DNA from: Curtobacterium sp. VKM Ac-1395
Lineage (GTDB): Bacteria; Actinomycetota; Actinomycetes; Actinomycetales; Microbacteriaceae
NCBI RefSeq assembly: GCF_015350975.1
Contig: NZ_JADKRX010000002.1
Location: 718,004 to 782,003, forward strand
Length of the DNA: 64,000 nt
Reading direction: 5' to 3'
Made by a program: the position numbers and the translations under genes. The notes under the pieces were generated by a model. The model worked only from the letters and a program-made list of their open reading frames with translations, was not told where the DNA came from and ran no database searches. This document shows positions 23,136-31,838 of this stretch, piece after piece (the first letter of the stretch is position 1; every line of letters starts with the position of its first letter).

Positions 23136-25160
23136 CTACTCGAGGCCGCGGCGTCGGAGCAGCGGCCCGACCTCGGCGTCACGGCCGCGGAACTCGCGGA
23201 AGGCCTCGATCGGGTCCTTCGACCCGCCCACGCCGAGCAGCATCGTGGCGAAGCGGCGACCGGCCGCACGGTCGAGCCCACCGTGGTCGCGGAACCACTC
23301 GACCGTGTCGGCGTCGAGCACCTCGCTCCAGATGTACCCGTAGTACCCGGCGTCGTACCCGCCGGAGAACGTGTGCGCGAAGTACGTGGACGAGTAGCGC
23401 GGGGGAACGGCGACGACGTCGATGCCGGCGTCCGCGAGGGCCTGGCGCTCGAAGGCCTCGACGTCGGTGACGGCTGCGGCCTCGGCAGCCGAGAGTCGGT
23501 GCCACGCCTGGTCGAGCAGCGCGGCGGCGAGGTACTCCGTGGTGGAGAAGCCCTCGTTGAACCCGGCGGAGTCGCTCAGCCCGAGGACGAGCTCCGGCGG
23601 CATCGACTCCCCGGTCTCGTGGTGCTTGGCGTAGTTCGCCAGGACCTCGGGCCAGGACACCCACATCTCGTTCACCTGGCTCGGGAACTCGACGAAGTCG
23701 CGCTCGACGTTCGTGCCCGAGAACCGAGGGTACGTCGTCCGCGCGATCAACCCGTGCAGGGCGTGCCCGAACTCGTGGAACAGCGTCTCGACCTCGTCCT
23801 GGATGAGGAGCGTCGGGGAGCCGGCAGCGGGCTTCGCGACGTTGAGGTTGTTCACGACGACCGGCAGCGTGCCGAACAGCGCGGACTGCTCGACGACGGG
23901 GTTCATCCACGCCCCACCCCGCTTGCCGTCCCGCGTGTACAGGTCGAGCAGGTACAGGCCGACGGGGGCGTCGTCCTCGTCGGTGACCTCGAAGACACGG
24001 ACGTCGGCGTTGTACCCGTGCAGGTCGGGCCGCTCGGCGAACTTCAACCCGTACAGGGCGGTTGCGGCGAAGAAGACGCCGTCGTGCAGCACGCGGTCGG
24101 CCTCGAGGTACGGGCGCATCGCGGTGCTGTCGGCGGCGAACTGCTCCCCGCGCAGGATCTCGGTCGCGTAGGCCCAGTCCCAGGCCTCGACGTCGAAGCC
24201 GACGGTCCGGGAGCGCACGGCACGCTCGTCATCGGCGTTCGCGGCGGCGGCCCCGACGAGGGACGACAGGAGCCCGTCGACGGCCTCGGGCGTGCCGGCG
24301 GTCTCGTCGGCGGTCACGACGGCGGCGTGGTTCGGGAACCCGAGGAGCTCGGCCCGTTCGGCACGGAGCCGGACGATGCGCAGCAGGACCTCGCGGTTGT
24401 CGTGCTCGTTGCCCCGGCGCCCGCGCGAGAGCGACGCCCGCATGACCCGCTCGCGCAGGTCGCGATCGGCGAGGGACGCCAGCCACGGGTGCCCGGTGTA
24501 CAGCGGCAGCGTGATGAGCCAGCCGTCGAGTCCGCGGTCGGCGGCGGCACCGGCGGCGGCGGACTTCGCACCGTCGTCGAGGCCGAGGAGCGACGCCTCG
24601 TCCGTGACGTGCACGGCGAGGTCGTTCGTGTCCTCGAGCAGGTTCCGCTCGAACGTGGTGGTGAGCGTCGAGAGCTCCTGGTTGATCGCGGTGAGGCGTT
24701 CCTTGCCGGCGTCGTCGAGCCCGGCACCCGCCAGGGTCATCTCCGTCGCGGTGCGCTGGACCAGGCGGAGGTCCTCGCCCGCGAGCCCAGCGGCCTCGGC
24801 GCCGTCGAGGACGGCCCGCACGCGGTCGTACAGGCGGGAGTCGAGGGTGATGGCGTCACGGTGCGCGGCGAGGAGCGGTGAGACCTCGGCCTCGAGGTCG
24901 TGCAGTTCGGGGGAGGAGTCCGCCGAGCTCAGCGTGAAGAAGACGTACGAGACCCGGGCGAGCAGCTGCCCGCTGCGCTCCAGGGCCACGAGCGTGTTCT
25001 CGAGCGTCGGGGCGTCCGGGTTCGTCGCGATCGCGTCCACCTCGGCCCGCTGCTCGGCCATGCCGGCGTCGAACGCCGGTCGGTAGTGCTCCAGCCGGAC
25101 CTCCTCGAACGGCGGGAGGGCGTAGGGGAGGGTGCTCGGTACGTCGAACGGCGTCGTCAT
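23136..25160 (-). CDS. M3 family zinc oligopeptidase (Dcp/PrlC type)
   Basis: A 674-residue cytoplasmic metallopeptidase. The zinc motif HEFGH lies at about residue 463 in TLFHEFGHALHG, with the downstream Glu in FPSQVNEMW. The length and the N-terminal PFEEVRLEHYRPAFDAGMAEQ fit the Dcp/oligopeptidase A group, which degrades short peptides such as those leaving Clp. The ATG is 6 nt from TAGGGT (minus strand, plus coordinates 25167-25172) and has no properly spaced ribosome site, so it may be leaderless. A 98-bp tandem heptamer repeat begins about 35 bp upstream of that -10. Confidence 0.93.
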   Translation of the reverse strand: MTTPFDVPSTLPYALPPFEEVRLEHYRPAFDAGMAEQRAEVDAIATNPDAPTLENTLVALERSGQLLARVSYVFFTLSSADSSPELHDLEAEVSPLLAAHRDAITLDSRLYDRVRAVLDGAEAAGLAGEDLRLVQRTATEMTLAGAGLDDAGKERLTAINQELSTLTTTFERNLLEDTNDLAVHVTDEASLLGLDDGAKSAAAGAAADRGLDGWLITLPLYTGHPWLASLADRDLRERVMRASLSRGRRGNEHDNREVLLRIVRLRAERAELLGFPNHAAVVTADETAGTPEAVDGLLSSLVGAAAANADDERAVRSRTVGFDVEAWDWAYATEILRGEQFAADSTAMRPYLEADRVLHDGVFFAATALYGLKFAERPDLHGYNADVRVFEVTDEDDAPVGLYLLDLYTRDGKRGGAWMNPVVEQSALFGTLPVVVNNLNVAKPAAGSPTLLIQDEVETLFHEFGHALHGLIARTTYPRFSGTNVERDFVEFPSQVNEMWVSWPEVLANYAKHHETGESMPPELVLGLSDSAGFNEGFSTTEYLAAALLDQAWHRLSAAEAAAVTDVEAFERQALADAGIDVVAVPPRYSSTYFAHTFSGGYDAGYYGYIWSEVLDADTVEWFRDHGGLDRAAGRRFATMLLGVGGSKDPIEAFREFRGRDAEVGPLLRRRGLE

Positions 25161-25207
25161 CGCTCCACCCTACGGGTGCGCACCACGCGAACTCGGAGGA
25201 CCGTGCA

Positions 25208-25305
25208 CGGGCAACGGGCAACGGGCAACGGGCGACGGGCGACGGGCGACGGGCGACGGGCGACGGGCGACGGGCGACGGGCGACGGGCGACGGGCGACG
25301 GGCGA
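25208..25305. repeat. Heptanucleotide tandem repeat, 14 units
   Basis: Three CGGGCAA units followed by eleven CGGGCGA units, all in perfect 7-bp register. They lie between the tetR stop and the oligopeptidase promoter. Seven-base units of this purity are prone to slippage. Confidence 0.95.
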
Positions 25306-25322
25306 CGGCGACGCCCACCGCC

Positions 25323-25910
25323 TCAGCGCGTCGCGACGTCGATCAGCGTCGCAGCTGCGAGCCGCGCGTGCCGAGCGGGCGCGGTGTCCCCGGCGATCGC
25401 CGCGGTGGTCTGCGCCCCTTCGGCCAGGAGCGCCAGCTGCGCGGCCAGCTCCTCAGCACGTCCAGGGTCGGGGACGGCCTGCAGCGCCAGCCCCTCGACG
25501 TACCGCTGGAAGGAGTCCTTGTGGGCCCGGGCGATCTCGGCCACGGCGGGCGATGTCGCGCCGAGTTCCCCGAAGGCGTTGATGAAGCCGCAGCCGCGGA
25601 ACGTCTCGTCGCCGAACCAGGTCTCGAGGAAGTCGTACATCGCCAGGAGCTTGTCCCGGGGGGAGGTGGCGGCGTCGACCGCCTGGCCGATCCCGCGCTC
25701 CCAGTAGTCGTGCCGTCCGGCGAGGACCGCGGCGATCAGCTGCTCCTTGCCGGGGAACGCGGCGTAGAGCTTCTTCAGGGAGACACCGGCGGCGGTGCGG
25801 ATCTGGTCCATGCCCACGGACTGGATGCCCCGTGTGTAGAACAGCTCGTCCGCCACGGCGGTGATGTGCGCGCGGACGTCCGGGTCGACGGTGTTCGTCG
25901 TCGCTGCCAT
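25323..25910 (-). CDS. TetR-family repressor of the adjacent hydrolase
   Basis: A 195-residue regulator. The N-terminal HTH reads DELFYTRGIQSVGMDQIRTAAGVSLKKLYAAFPGKEQLI (about residues 22-60). The C-terminal ligand domain is unremarkable. ATG 25910 is preceded by GGAGG. The gene is divergent from the alpha/beta hydrolase at 26035; the 124-bp gap contains two GAACG..CGTTC palindromes, so it likely controls that gene and itself. The inducer is unknown. Confidence 0.9.
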   Translation of the reverse strand: MAATTNTVDPDVRAHITAVADELFYTRGIQSVGMDQIRTAAGVSLKKLYAAFPGKEQLIAAVLAGRHDYWERGIGQAVDAATSPRDKLLAMYDFLETWFGDETFRGCGFINAFGELGATSPAVAEIARAHKDSFQRYVEGLALQAVPDPGRAEELAAQLALLAEGAQTTAAIAGDTAPARHARLAAATLIDVATR

Positions 25911-25957
25911 GGTCCCTACCCCTCCGCAGGCTGTTCACCCGTTGCCCCTTGCGCTGG

Positions 25958-25969
25958 GAACGGCCGTTC
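25958..25969. promoter_or_regulatory. TetR operator, site 1
   Basis: GAACGGCCGTTC is a 12-bp perfect palindrome in the tetR/hydrolase gap. It shares GAACG..CGTTCTC with site 2. Confidence 0.65.
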
Positions 25970-25974
25970 TCTAG

Positions 25975-26874
<900 letters not shown>

Positions 26875-26888
26875 CTCCGAGCACGACA

Positions 26889-26926
26889 GACGGGACCCCG
26901 GGGCACGAACGCCCCGGGGTCCCGTC
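26889..26926. terminator. Bidirectional terminator
   Basis: A 16-bp perfect stem, GACGGGACCCCGGGGC with its complement, and a 6-nt loop. It lies between the convergent hydrolase gene and the small minus-strand gene. Confidence 0.88.
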
Positions 26927-26927
26927 G

Positions 26928-27179
26928 TCAGTCCTCTTCCGCCGCGTCGTCCGGGTTCGTCACCTGGGCCCGGCCGGCGTCGTCGAGGTGGATCGACGTG
27001 CCGTCGTCGAGCGTGACGATCGGCTTGCCCTCGAGGAACGTCAGCGTCCACCCCCACGTCGACACGTCCACGGACTCCGCCGCGAGCTCGTCCTCGACCC
27101 CTCGCACGGCGACGACGAGCGCCTCCGCCAGTCGCGCGGGTGGCTGCCCACCCACGCTCCATCGCGTTCCCAACTGCAT
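26928..27179 (-). CDS. Small hypothetical protein downstream of valS
   Basis: An 83-residue acidic protein. ATG 27179 is preceded by AGGAGG at ideal spacing; the longer upstream frame is shadow. The product (MQLGTRWSVGGQPPARLAEALVVAVRGVEDELAAES...) has no signal or membrane segment and ends DDAAEED. It lies 47 nt after valS on the same strand and probably shares its transcript. No family recognised; the composition looks like a real conserved cytoplasmic protein. Confidence 0.65.
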   Translation of the reverse strand: MQLGTRWSVGGQPPARLAEALVVAVRGVEDELAAESVDVSTWGWTLTFLEGKPIVTLDDGTSIHLDDAGRAQVTNPDDAAEED

Positions 27180-27226
27180 CCGAGCCTCCTGGCTGTCCTG
27201 TCGGTCCTGGTCCGTCGGGCGCGCGC

Positions 27227-29821
27227 CTACGCGGGCTGCTCGGCCAGCTCGATCTCGATGACCGCCAGCTCCGGGCCGTCCACGAAGGACAGGTCCTGGA
27301 TGCGGCCGACGGCCGCCAGGTCCACGGCCGCACGCTCGACGAGCGCACGCGTGGACGCGGGAGCCGCGACGACGGCACGCGTCACGGGCGTCTTCTGGGA
27401 CGCCTTGGCGGCGGTCTTCGCACCACGGATGCCGATGAGCGCCTGTCCGACGGCGGCGAGCAGCCCGGTCTCCGCAGCGTCGACCGGCAGGTCGTCGGCG
27501 GTCGGCCAGGAGGCCCGGTGCACGCTGGTGTCGTGGGTCCAGGCCCACACTTCCTCCGTCGCGAACGGGAGGAACGGTGCCAGCAGCCGGAGCAGCACGT
27601 CGATCGCGGAGCGCAGCGCCAGGACCGCGCTCGCCTGCGTCTCGTGGGTCGCGTCCGGCGCGGTGCCGTAGGCGCGCTCCTTCACGAGCTCGAGGTAGTC
27701 GTCGCAGAAGGTCCAGAAGAACCGCTCCGTGACCTCGAGCGCGCGGGCGTGGTCGAAGCCCTCGAAGGCCGTGGTGGCCTGCTCGAGGGTGCTGCGGAGC
27801 GCCGCGAGCATGTCGACGTCGAGCGCCTCGGTGACGCGGGTCGCGCCGGAGGGCAGCTCGAAGCCGTAGACGAACTTGGCAGCGTTGAGCACCTTGATCG
27901 CCAGACGACGACCGACCTTGATCTGCTTCGGGTTCTGCGGGTCGAAGGCCGCGTCGGTGCCGAGCTTGGACGAGGCCGCCCAGTAGCGGACCGCGTCGGC
28001 GCCGTGCTGTTCGAGCACGGCCATCGGCGTGACGACGTTGCCCTTCGACTTCGACATCTTCTTGCGGTCAGGGTCCACGATGAAGCCCGAGATCGAGGCG
28101 TTCCTCCACGGCACGACGTCGGCTTCGAGCTGGCTGCGGAGCACGGTCGTGAAGAGCCACGTCCGGATGATGTCCTGCGCCTGCGGGCGGACGTCGTACG
28201 GGTACACCAGGTCGTAGAGCGCCGGGTCGGTCTCCCACTTGCCCGCGAGCTGCGGGGTCAGGGACGACGTCGCCCAGGTGTCCATCACGTCGACCTCGCC
28301 GACGAAGCCGTTCGGCACGCCGCGCTGCTCCGACTGGTAGCCGGGGGCCGGCTCGGAGGACGGGTCGACGGGCAGCTGGGCCTCGGTCGGGACGATCGGC
28401 TGGTCGTACACCGGGTTGCCGTCGGCGTCGAGCGGGTACCAGACCGGGATCGGCACGCCGAAGAAGCGCTGGCGGGAGATGAGCCAGTCGCCGGACAGGC
28501 CACCGACCCAGTTGTCGTACCGGACGCGCATGAAGTCCGGGTGGAACGCGATCTCCTCGCCGCGGGCGCGGAGGGTCGCCTTGAGGTCCTCGTCCCGCGC
28601 GCCGTTGACGATGTACCACTGGCGCGTGGAGACGATCTCGAGCGGCTTGTCGCCCTTCTCGAAGAACTTCACCGGGTGGTTGATGGTCGTGATGTCCCCG
28701 ACGAGGTCGCCGGACGCGGTGAGGGCGTCCACGATGACCTTCTTGGCGGAGAAGACGGTCTTGCCGGCGAGCTCGGCGTAGAGCTCCTGGCCCTGCTCGG
28801 ACTCGATCCAGGCGGGCTGCTCGGAGCGGACACGGCCGTCGAAGCCGATCACCGCGCGGTTCGGCAGCTGCAGCTCGCGCCACCAGACCACGTCGGTGGT
28901 GTCACCGAACGTGCAGACCATGGCGATGCCGGCGCCCTTGTCCTTCTGCGCGAGGTGGTGTGCGAGCACCGGCACCTCGACGTCGAACAGGGGGGAGCGG
29001 ACCGTCGTGCCGAAGAGGTCCTGGAAGCGCTCGTCGTCCGGGTGCGCGACGAGGGCGACGCACGCGGGGAGCAGCTCGGGGCGGGTGGTCTGGATGACGA
29101 TGTCCCCGGAGCCGTCCGACTTGTGGAACGCGATGCCGTGGTAGGCGCCCGGCATCTCCTTGTCCTCGAGCTCAGCCTGGGCGACGGCGGTGCGGAAGGT
29201 CACGTCCCAGAGCGTCGGGGCGTCGGCCTGGTAGGCCTCGCCGCGCTCGAGGTTGCGGAGGAAGGCACGCTGCGCGCTCGCGCGTGAGGTCTCGTCGATC
29301 GTGCGGTACGACTGCGTCCAGTCGACCGACAGCCCGAGGGTGCGGAAGAGCTCCTCGAACTGCTGCTCGTCCTGCACGGTGAGCTGGTCGCACAGCTCGA
29401 TGAAGTTGCGGCGGGAGATCGGCAGCTGGTCGGCGGCCTTGCTCGACTTACCGTCGCCGCCCTCGAACGGCGGCGTGAAGTCGGGGTCGTAGGGGAGCGA
29501 CGGGTCGCAGCGGACGCCGTAGTAGTTCTGCACGCGACGCTCGGTGGGGAGACCGTTGTCGTCCCAGCCCATCGGGTAGAAGACGTGCTTGCCGCGCATG
29601 CGCTCGAACCGGGCCTTGAGGTCGGTGTGCGTGTACGAGAACACGTGGCCGATGTGCAGCGAGCCGGAGGCGGTCGGCGGCGGGGTGTCGATCGAGTACA
29701 CGGCGTCGCGGTGACCGGCGGCGTCGCGGTCGAAGCGGTAGGTGCCGTCCTGGTCCCAGACCGGTCCCCAGACCTGCTCGAGTCCGTCCACCGTGGGCTT
29801 GTCGGGCATGGGCTTGGTCAT
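27227..29821 (-). CDS. valS: Valyl-tRNA synthetase
   Basis: An 864-residue class I synthetase. The HIGH signature appears in PPPTASGSLHIGHVFSYT (about residue 58) and KMSKS in DRKKMSKSKGNVVTP (about residue 588). An editing CP1 domain and the C-terminal anticodon-binding helices are present (RVTEALDVDMLAALRSTLEQATTAFEGFDHARALEVTERFFWTFCDDYLELVKERAYG). PPPT before HIGH and the overall length fit the archaeal/actinobacterial-type ValS. It charges tRNA-Val. A TAGCAT -10 (minus strand, near 29910) and GAAAGG ribosome site suggest a leader of about 90 nt with a CCCGCACG...CGTGCGGG hairpin (29880-29898). No T-box motif is seen. Confidence 0.97.
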   Translation of the reverse strand: MTKPMPDKPTVDGLEQVWGPVWDQDGTYRFDRDAAGHRDAVYSIDTPPPTASGSLHIGHVFSYTHTDLKARFERMRGKHVFYPMGWDDNGLPTERRVQNYYGVRCDPSLPYDPDFTPPFEGGDGKSSKAADQLPISRRNFIELCDQLTVQDEQQFEELFRTLGLSVDWTQSYRTIDETSRASAQRAFLRNLERGEAYQADAPTLWDVTFRTAVAQAELEDKEMPGAYHGIAFHKSDGSGDIVIQTTRPELLPACVALVAHPDDERFQDLFGTTVRSPLFDVEVPVLAHHLAQKDKGAGIAMVCTFGDTTDVVWWRELQLPNRAVIGFDGRVRSEQPAWIESEQGQELYAELAGKTVFSAKKVIVDALTASGDLVGDITTINHPVKFFEKGDKPLEIVSTRQWYIVNGARDEDLKATLRARGEEIAFHPDFMRVRYDNWVGGLSGDWLISRQRFFGVPIPVWYPLDADGNPVYDQPIVPTEAQLPVDPSSEPAPGYQSEQRGVPNGFVGEVDVMDTWATSSLTPQLAGKWETDPALYDLVYPYDVRPQAQDIIRTWLFTTVLRSQLEADVVPWRNASISGFIVDPDRKKMSKSKGNVVTPMAVLEQHGADAVRYWAASSKLGTDAAFDPQNPKQIKVGRRLAIKVLNAAKFVYGFELPSGATRVTEALDVDMLAALRSTLEQATTAFEGFDHARALEVTERFFWTFCDDYLELVKERAYGTAPDATHETQASAVLALRSAIDVLLRLLAPFLPFATEEVWAWTHDTSVHRASWPTADDLPVDAAETGLLAAVGQALIGIRGAKTAAKASQKTPVTRAVVAAPASTRALVERAAVDLAAVGRIQDLSFVDGPELAVIEIELAEQPA

Positions 29822-30081
29822 GGCTGCGCCTTTCGATCGGTATGTGCGGCACCGAGTCCGTGATGAGGTGCCTGAGTGTCCCGCACGTGGCGTGCGGGTC
29901 GGTCAATGCTACCGGCCATCGACGCCCCGGTCACGGGCGCCCAGCACACCGCCGTTTCGGGTAGACGCAGGAGCCTGGTAGTCTTCCGGGGTTTGTCCGG
30001 CGAGCGCGGAGCTCGCAAGTGCTGCACCGTTGCCGTCCCGCCGGACGCCCGAAGGACGCACAGCACACCGGAGGAACGAAC

Positions 30082-31665
30082 GTGGCACCGAACACCGCAT
30101 CCCACCAGCACGGCGATCGGCCCGTGCGGTCGAAGGGCGCTGCGAAGCGCACTCGCCGTGACCTGACGAAGGACGACGTCACCGTCGTCGAGGAGTCCCT
30201 GCTCAAGCGTGCCGTGGCCGCCGCCGCGCTCGGCAACGCGATGGAGTGGTTCGACTTCGGCATCTTCGCCTACCTCACCGTCACGATCTCGCAGGTCTTC
30301 CTGCCGCAGGGCGACCCGGCCTCGAACATCGTCGCGACCTTCGGGTTCTTCGCGGCCGCGTTCATCGTCCGACCGATCGGTGGCGCCGTCTTCGGCCCCA
30401 TCGGCGACAAGATCGGGCGTCAGAAGGTCCTCGCGCTGACGATGATCCTGATGGCCGCCGGCACGCTGATGATCGGCCTGATCCCGTCGTACGACACGAT
30501 CGGCTTCTGGGCGCCGATCCTGCTGCTCGTGGCCCGCTTCGTGCAGGGCTTCTCGACCGGTGGTGAGTACGGCGGCGCCGCGACGTTCATCGCCGAGTAC
30601 TCGCCCGACAAGCGCCGCGGGTTCATGGGCTCGTGGCTCGAGTTCGGCACGCTCGCCGGCTACGTGCTCGGTGCGTCGATCGTCACCGGCCTGCAGTTCG
30701 GTCTGTCCGAGGACGCCCTGCTCAGCTGGGGCTGGCGCATCCCGTTCATCATCGCCGGGCCGCTCGGCCTGATCGGGCTCTACCTGCGCCTGAAGCTCGA
30801 GGAGACCCCGGCCTTCCAGAAGCAGCAGGAGCAGGCGGCCGAGCGCGAGTCGCAGAAGACGCCGTTCCTCAAGCTCTTCGCCGAGAACTGGCGCTCGCTG
30901 GTCATCTGCATCGGCCTGGTCCTGGTCTTCAACGTGACCGACTACATGCTCCTGTCGTACATGCCGACCTACCTCGAGCAGAACCTCGGCCAGAACGCCA
31001 CGTTCGGGCTCATCCTGATCGTCGTCGTGATGCTGCTCATGATGGTCGTCATCACGTTCGGTGGCCGGCTGTCGGACCGCTTCGGTCGTCGTCCGGTGCT
31101 GGCCGCCGGCTGCATCGGCTTCATCCTGCTGTCCTGGCCGGCGCTGAAGCTCGTCCAGACCGGCACGGGCGTCGGGGTCTTCTCCGGCCTGCTCATCCTC
31201 GGCGTGGTCCTGGTGACCTTCACCTCGACGATGCCGTCCACGCTGCCGGCGCTCTTCCCGACGATCATCCGGTACGGCGCCCTGGCGATCGCGTTCAACG
31301 TGTCGGTGTCGCTCTTCGGTGGCACCACCCCGCTCGCGACCGCCGCGCTCATCAACGGCGCGAAGGACGCCGGCTACGGCTGGGCCGAGGACATCCCCGC
31401 CTTCTACCTGATGCTCGCCGCCGTCATCGGGCTCGTCGCGGTGTACTTCACGAAGGAGACCGCCTCCTCGCCGCTCATGGGCTCCGGCCCGACCGTCGGT
31501 TCCGAGGACGAGGTCGCCGGCGTGATCGACGACTACAACGACCCGACCTCCGACCTCGCGCAGTCCGACTGGGCGAAGGAGTTCTCGACGAGCGAGATCC
31601 CGGTGATCTCCGCCGACGGCTCCGGCCCCGCCGCGGACAGGGACACCGCGACCGCCGGGTCCTGA
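30082..31665 (+). CDS. MFS transporter, metabolite:H+ symporter family (ProP-like)
   Basis: A 527-residue membrane protein. The GTG at 30082 follows GGAGGA; the longer frame lacks a ribosome site. Twelve predicted helices begin with GNAMEWFDFGIFAYLTV, the hallmark of the MHS family (ProP, KgtP, ShiA). Helix 2-3 loop: GPIGDKIGRQKVL; the equivalent second loop: GRLSDRFGRRPVL. The C-terminus is a long acidic tail (about residues 465-527). ProP-like members take up proline, betaine or ectoine during osmotic stress, but others carry organic acids, so the substrate is open. Confidence 0.88.
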   Translation: MAPNTASHQHGDRPVRSKGAAKRTRRDLTKDDVTVVEESLLKRAVAAAALGNAMEWFDFGIFAYLTVTISQVFLPQGDPASNIVATFGFFAAAFIVRPIGGAVFGPIGDKIGRQKVLALTMILMAAGTLMIGLIPSYDTIGFWAPILLLVARFVQGFSTGGEYGGAATFIAEYSPDKRRGFMGSWLEFGTLAGYVLGASIVTGLQFGLSEDALLSWGWRIPFIIAGPLGLIGLYLRLKLEETPAFQKQQEQAAERESQKTPFLKLFAENWRSLVICIGLVLVFNVTDYMLLSYMPTYLEQNLGQNATFGLILIVVVMLLMMVVITFGGRLSDRFGRRPVLAAGCIGFILLSWPALKLVQTGTGVGVFSGLLILGVVLVTFTSTMPSTLPALFPTIIRYGALAIAFNVSVSLFGGTTPLATAALINGAKDAGYGWAEDIPAFYLMLAAVIGLVAVYFTKETASSPLMGSGPTVGSEDEVAGVIDDYNDPTSDLAQSDWAKEFSTSEIPVISADGSGPAADRDTATAGS

Positions 31666-31683
31666 CCGTCCGTCCACCGGCCT

Positions 31684-31717
31684 GGAGGCCCGACCTGCGT
31701 GAGCGGGTCGGGCCTCC
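31684..31717. terminator. Bidirectional terminator (GGAGGC family)
   Basis: GGAGGCCCGACC at 31684-31695 pairs perfectly with GGTCGGGCCTCC at 31706-31717. It lies between the convergent MFS and ABC ATPase genes. The remaining 120 bp to the ATPase stop show nothing definite. Confidence 0.75.
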
Positions 31718-31838
31718 GTCCGTCGGTGGGTGCGTCCGGCGCCGAGTCTCGCTCCGATGGACAGGCTGCGGCCGCCGGACTGCGCAGAGCGTCCGCCTGG
31801 CCGAGTCTCGGCGGGGCGTGCCGCGGGCCGCGCGCCGG

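Noticed and set aside
25208..25305. Heptamer array as a CRISPR or origin iterons
   Set aside because: Units are contiguous without spacers, and no replication initiator gene or AT-rich region is nearby.
29822..30081. T-box leader for valS
   Set aside because: No GGTGGNACCGCG-type motif on either strand; only a simple hairpin and a -10 box.
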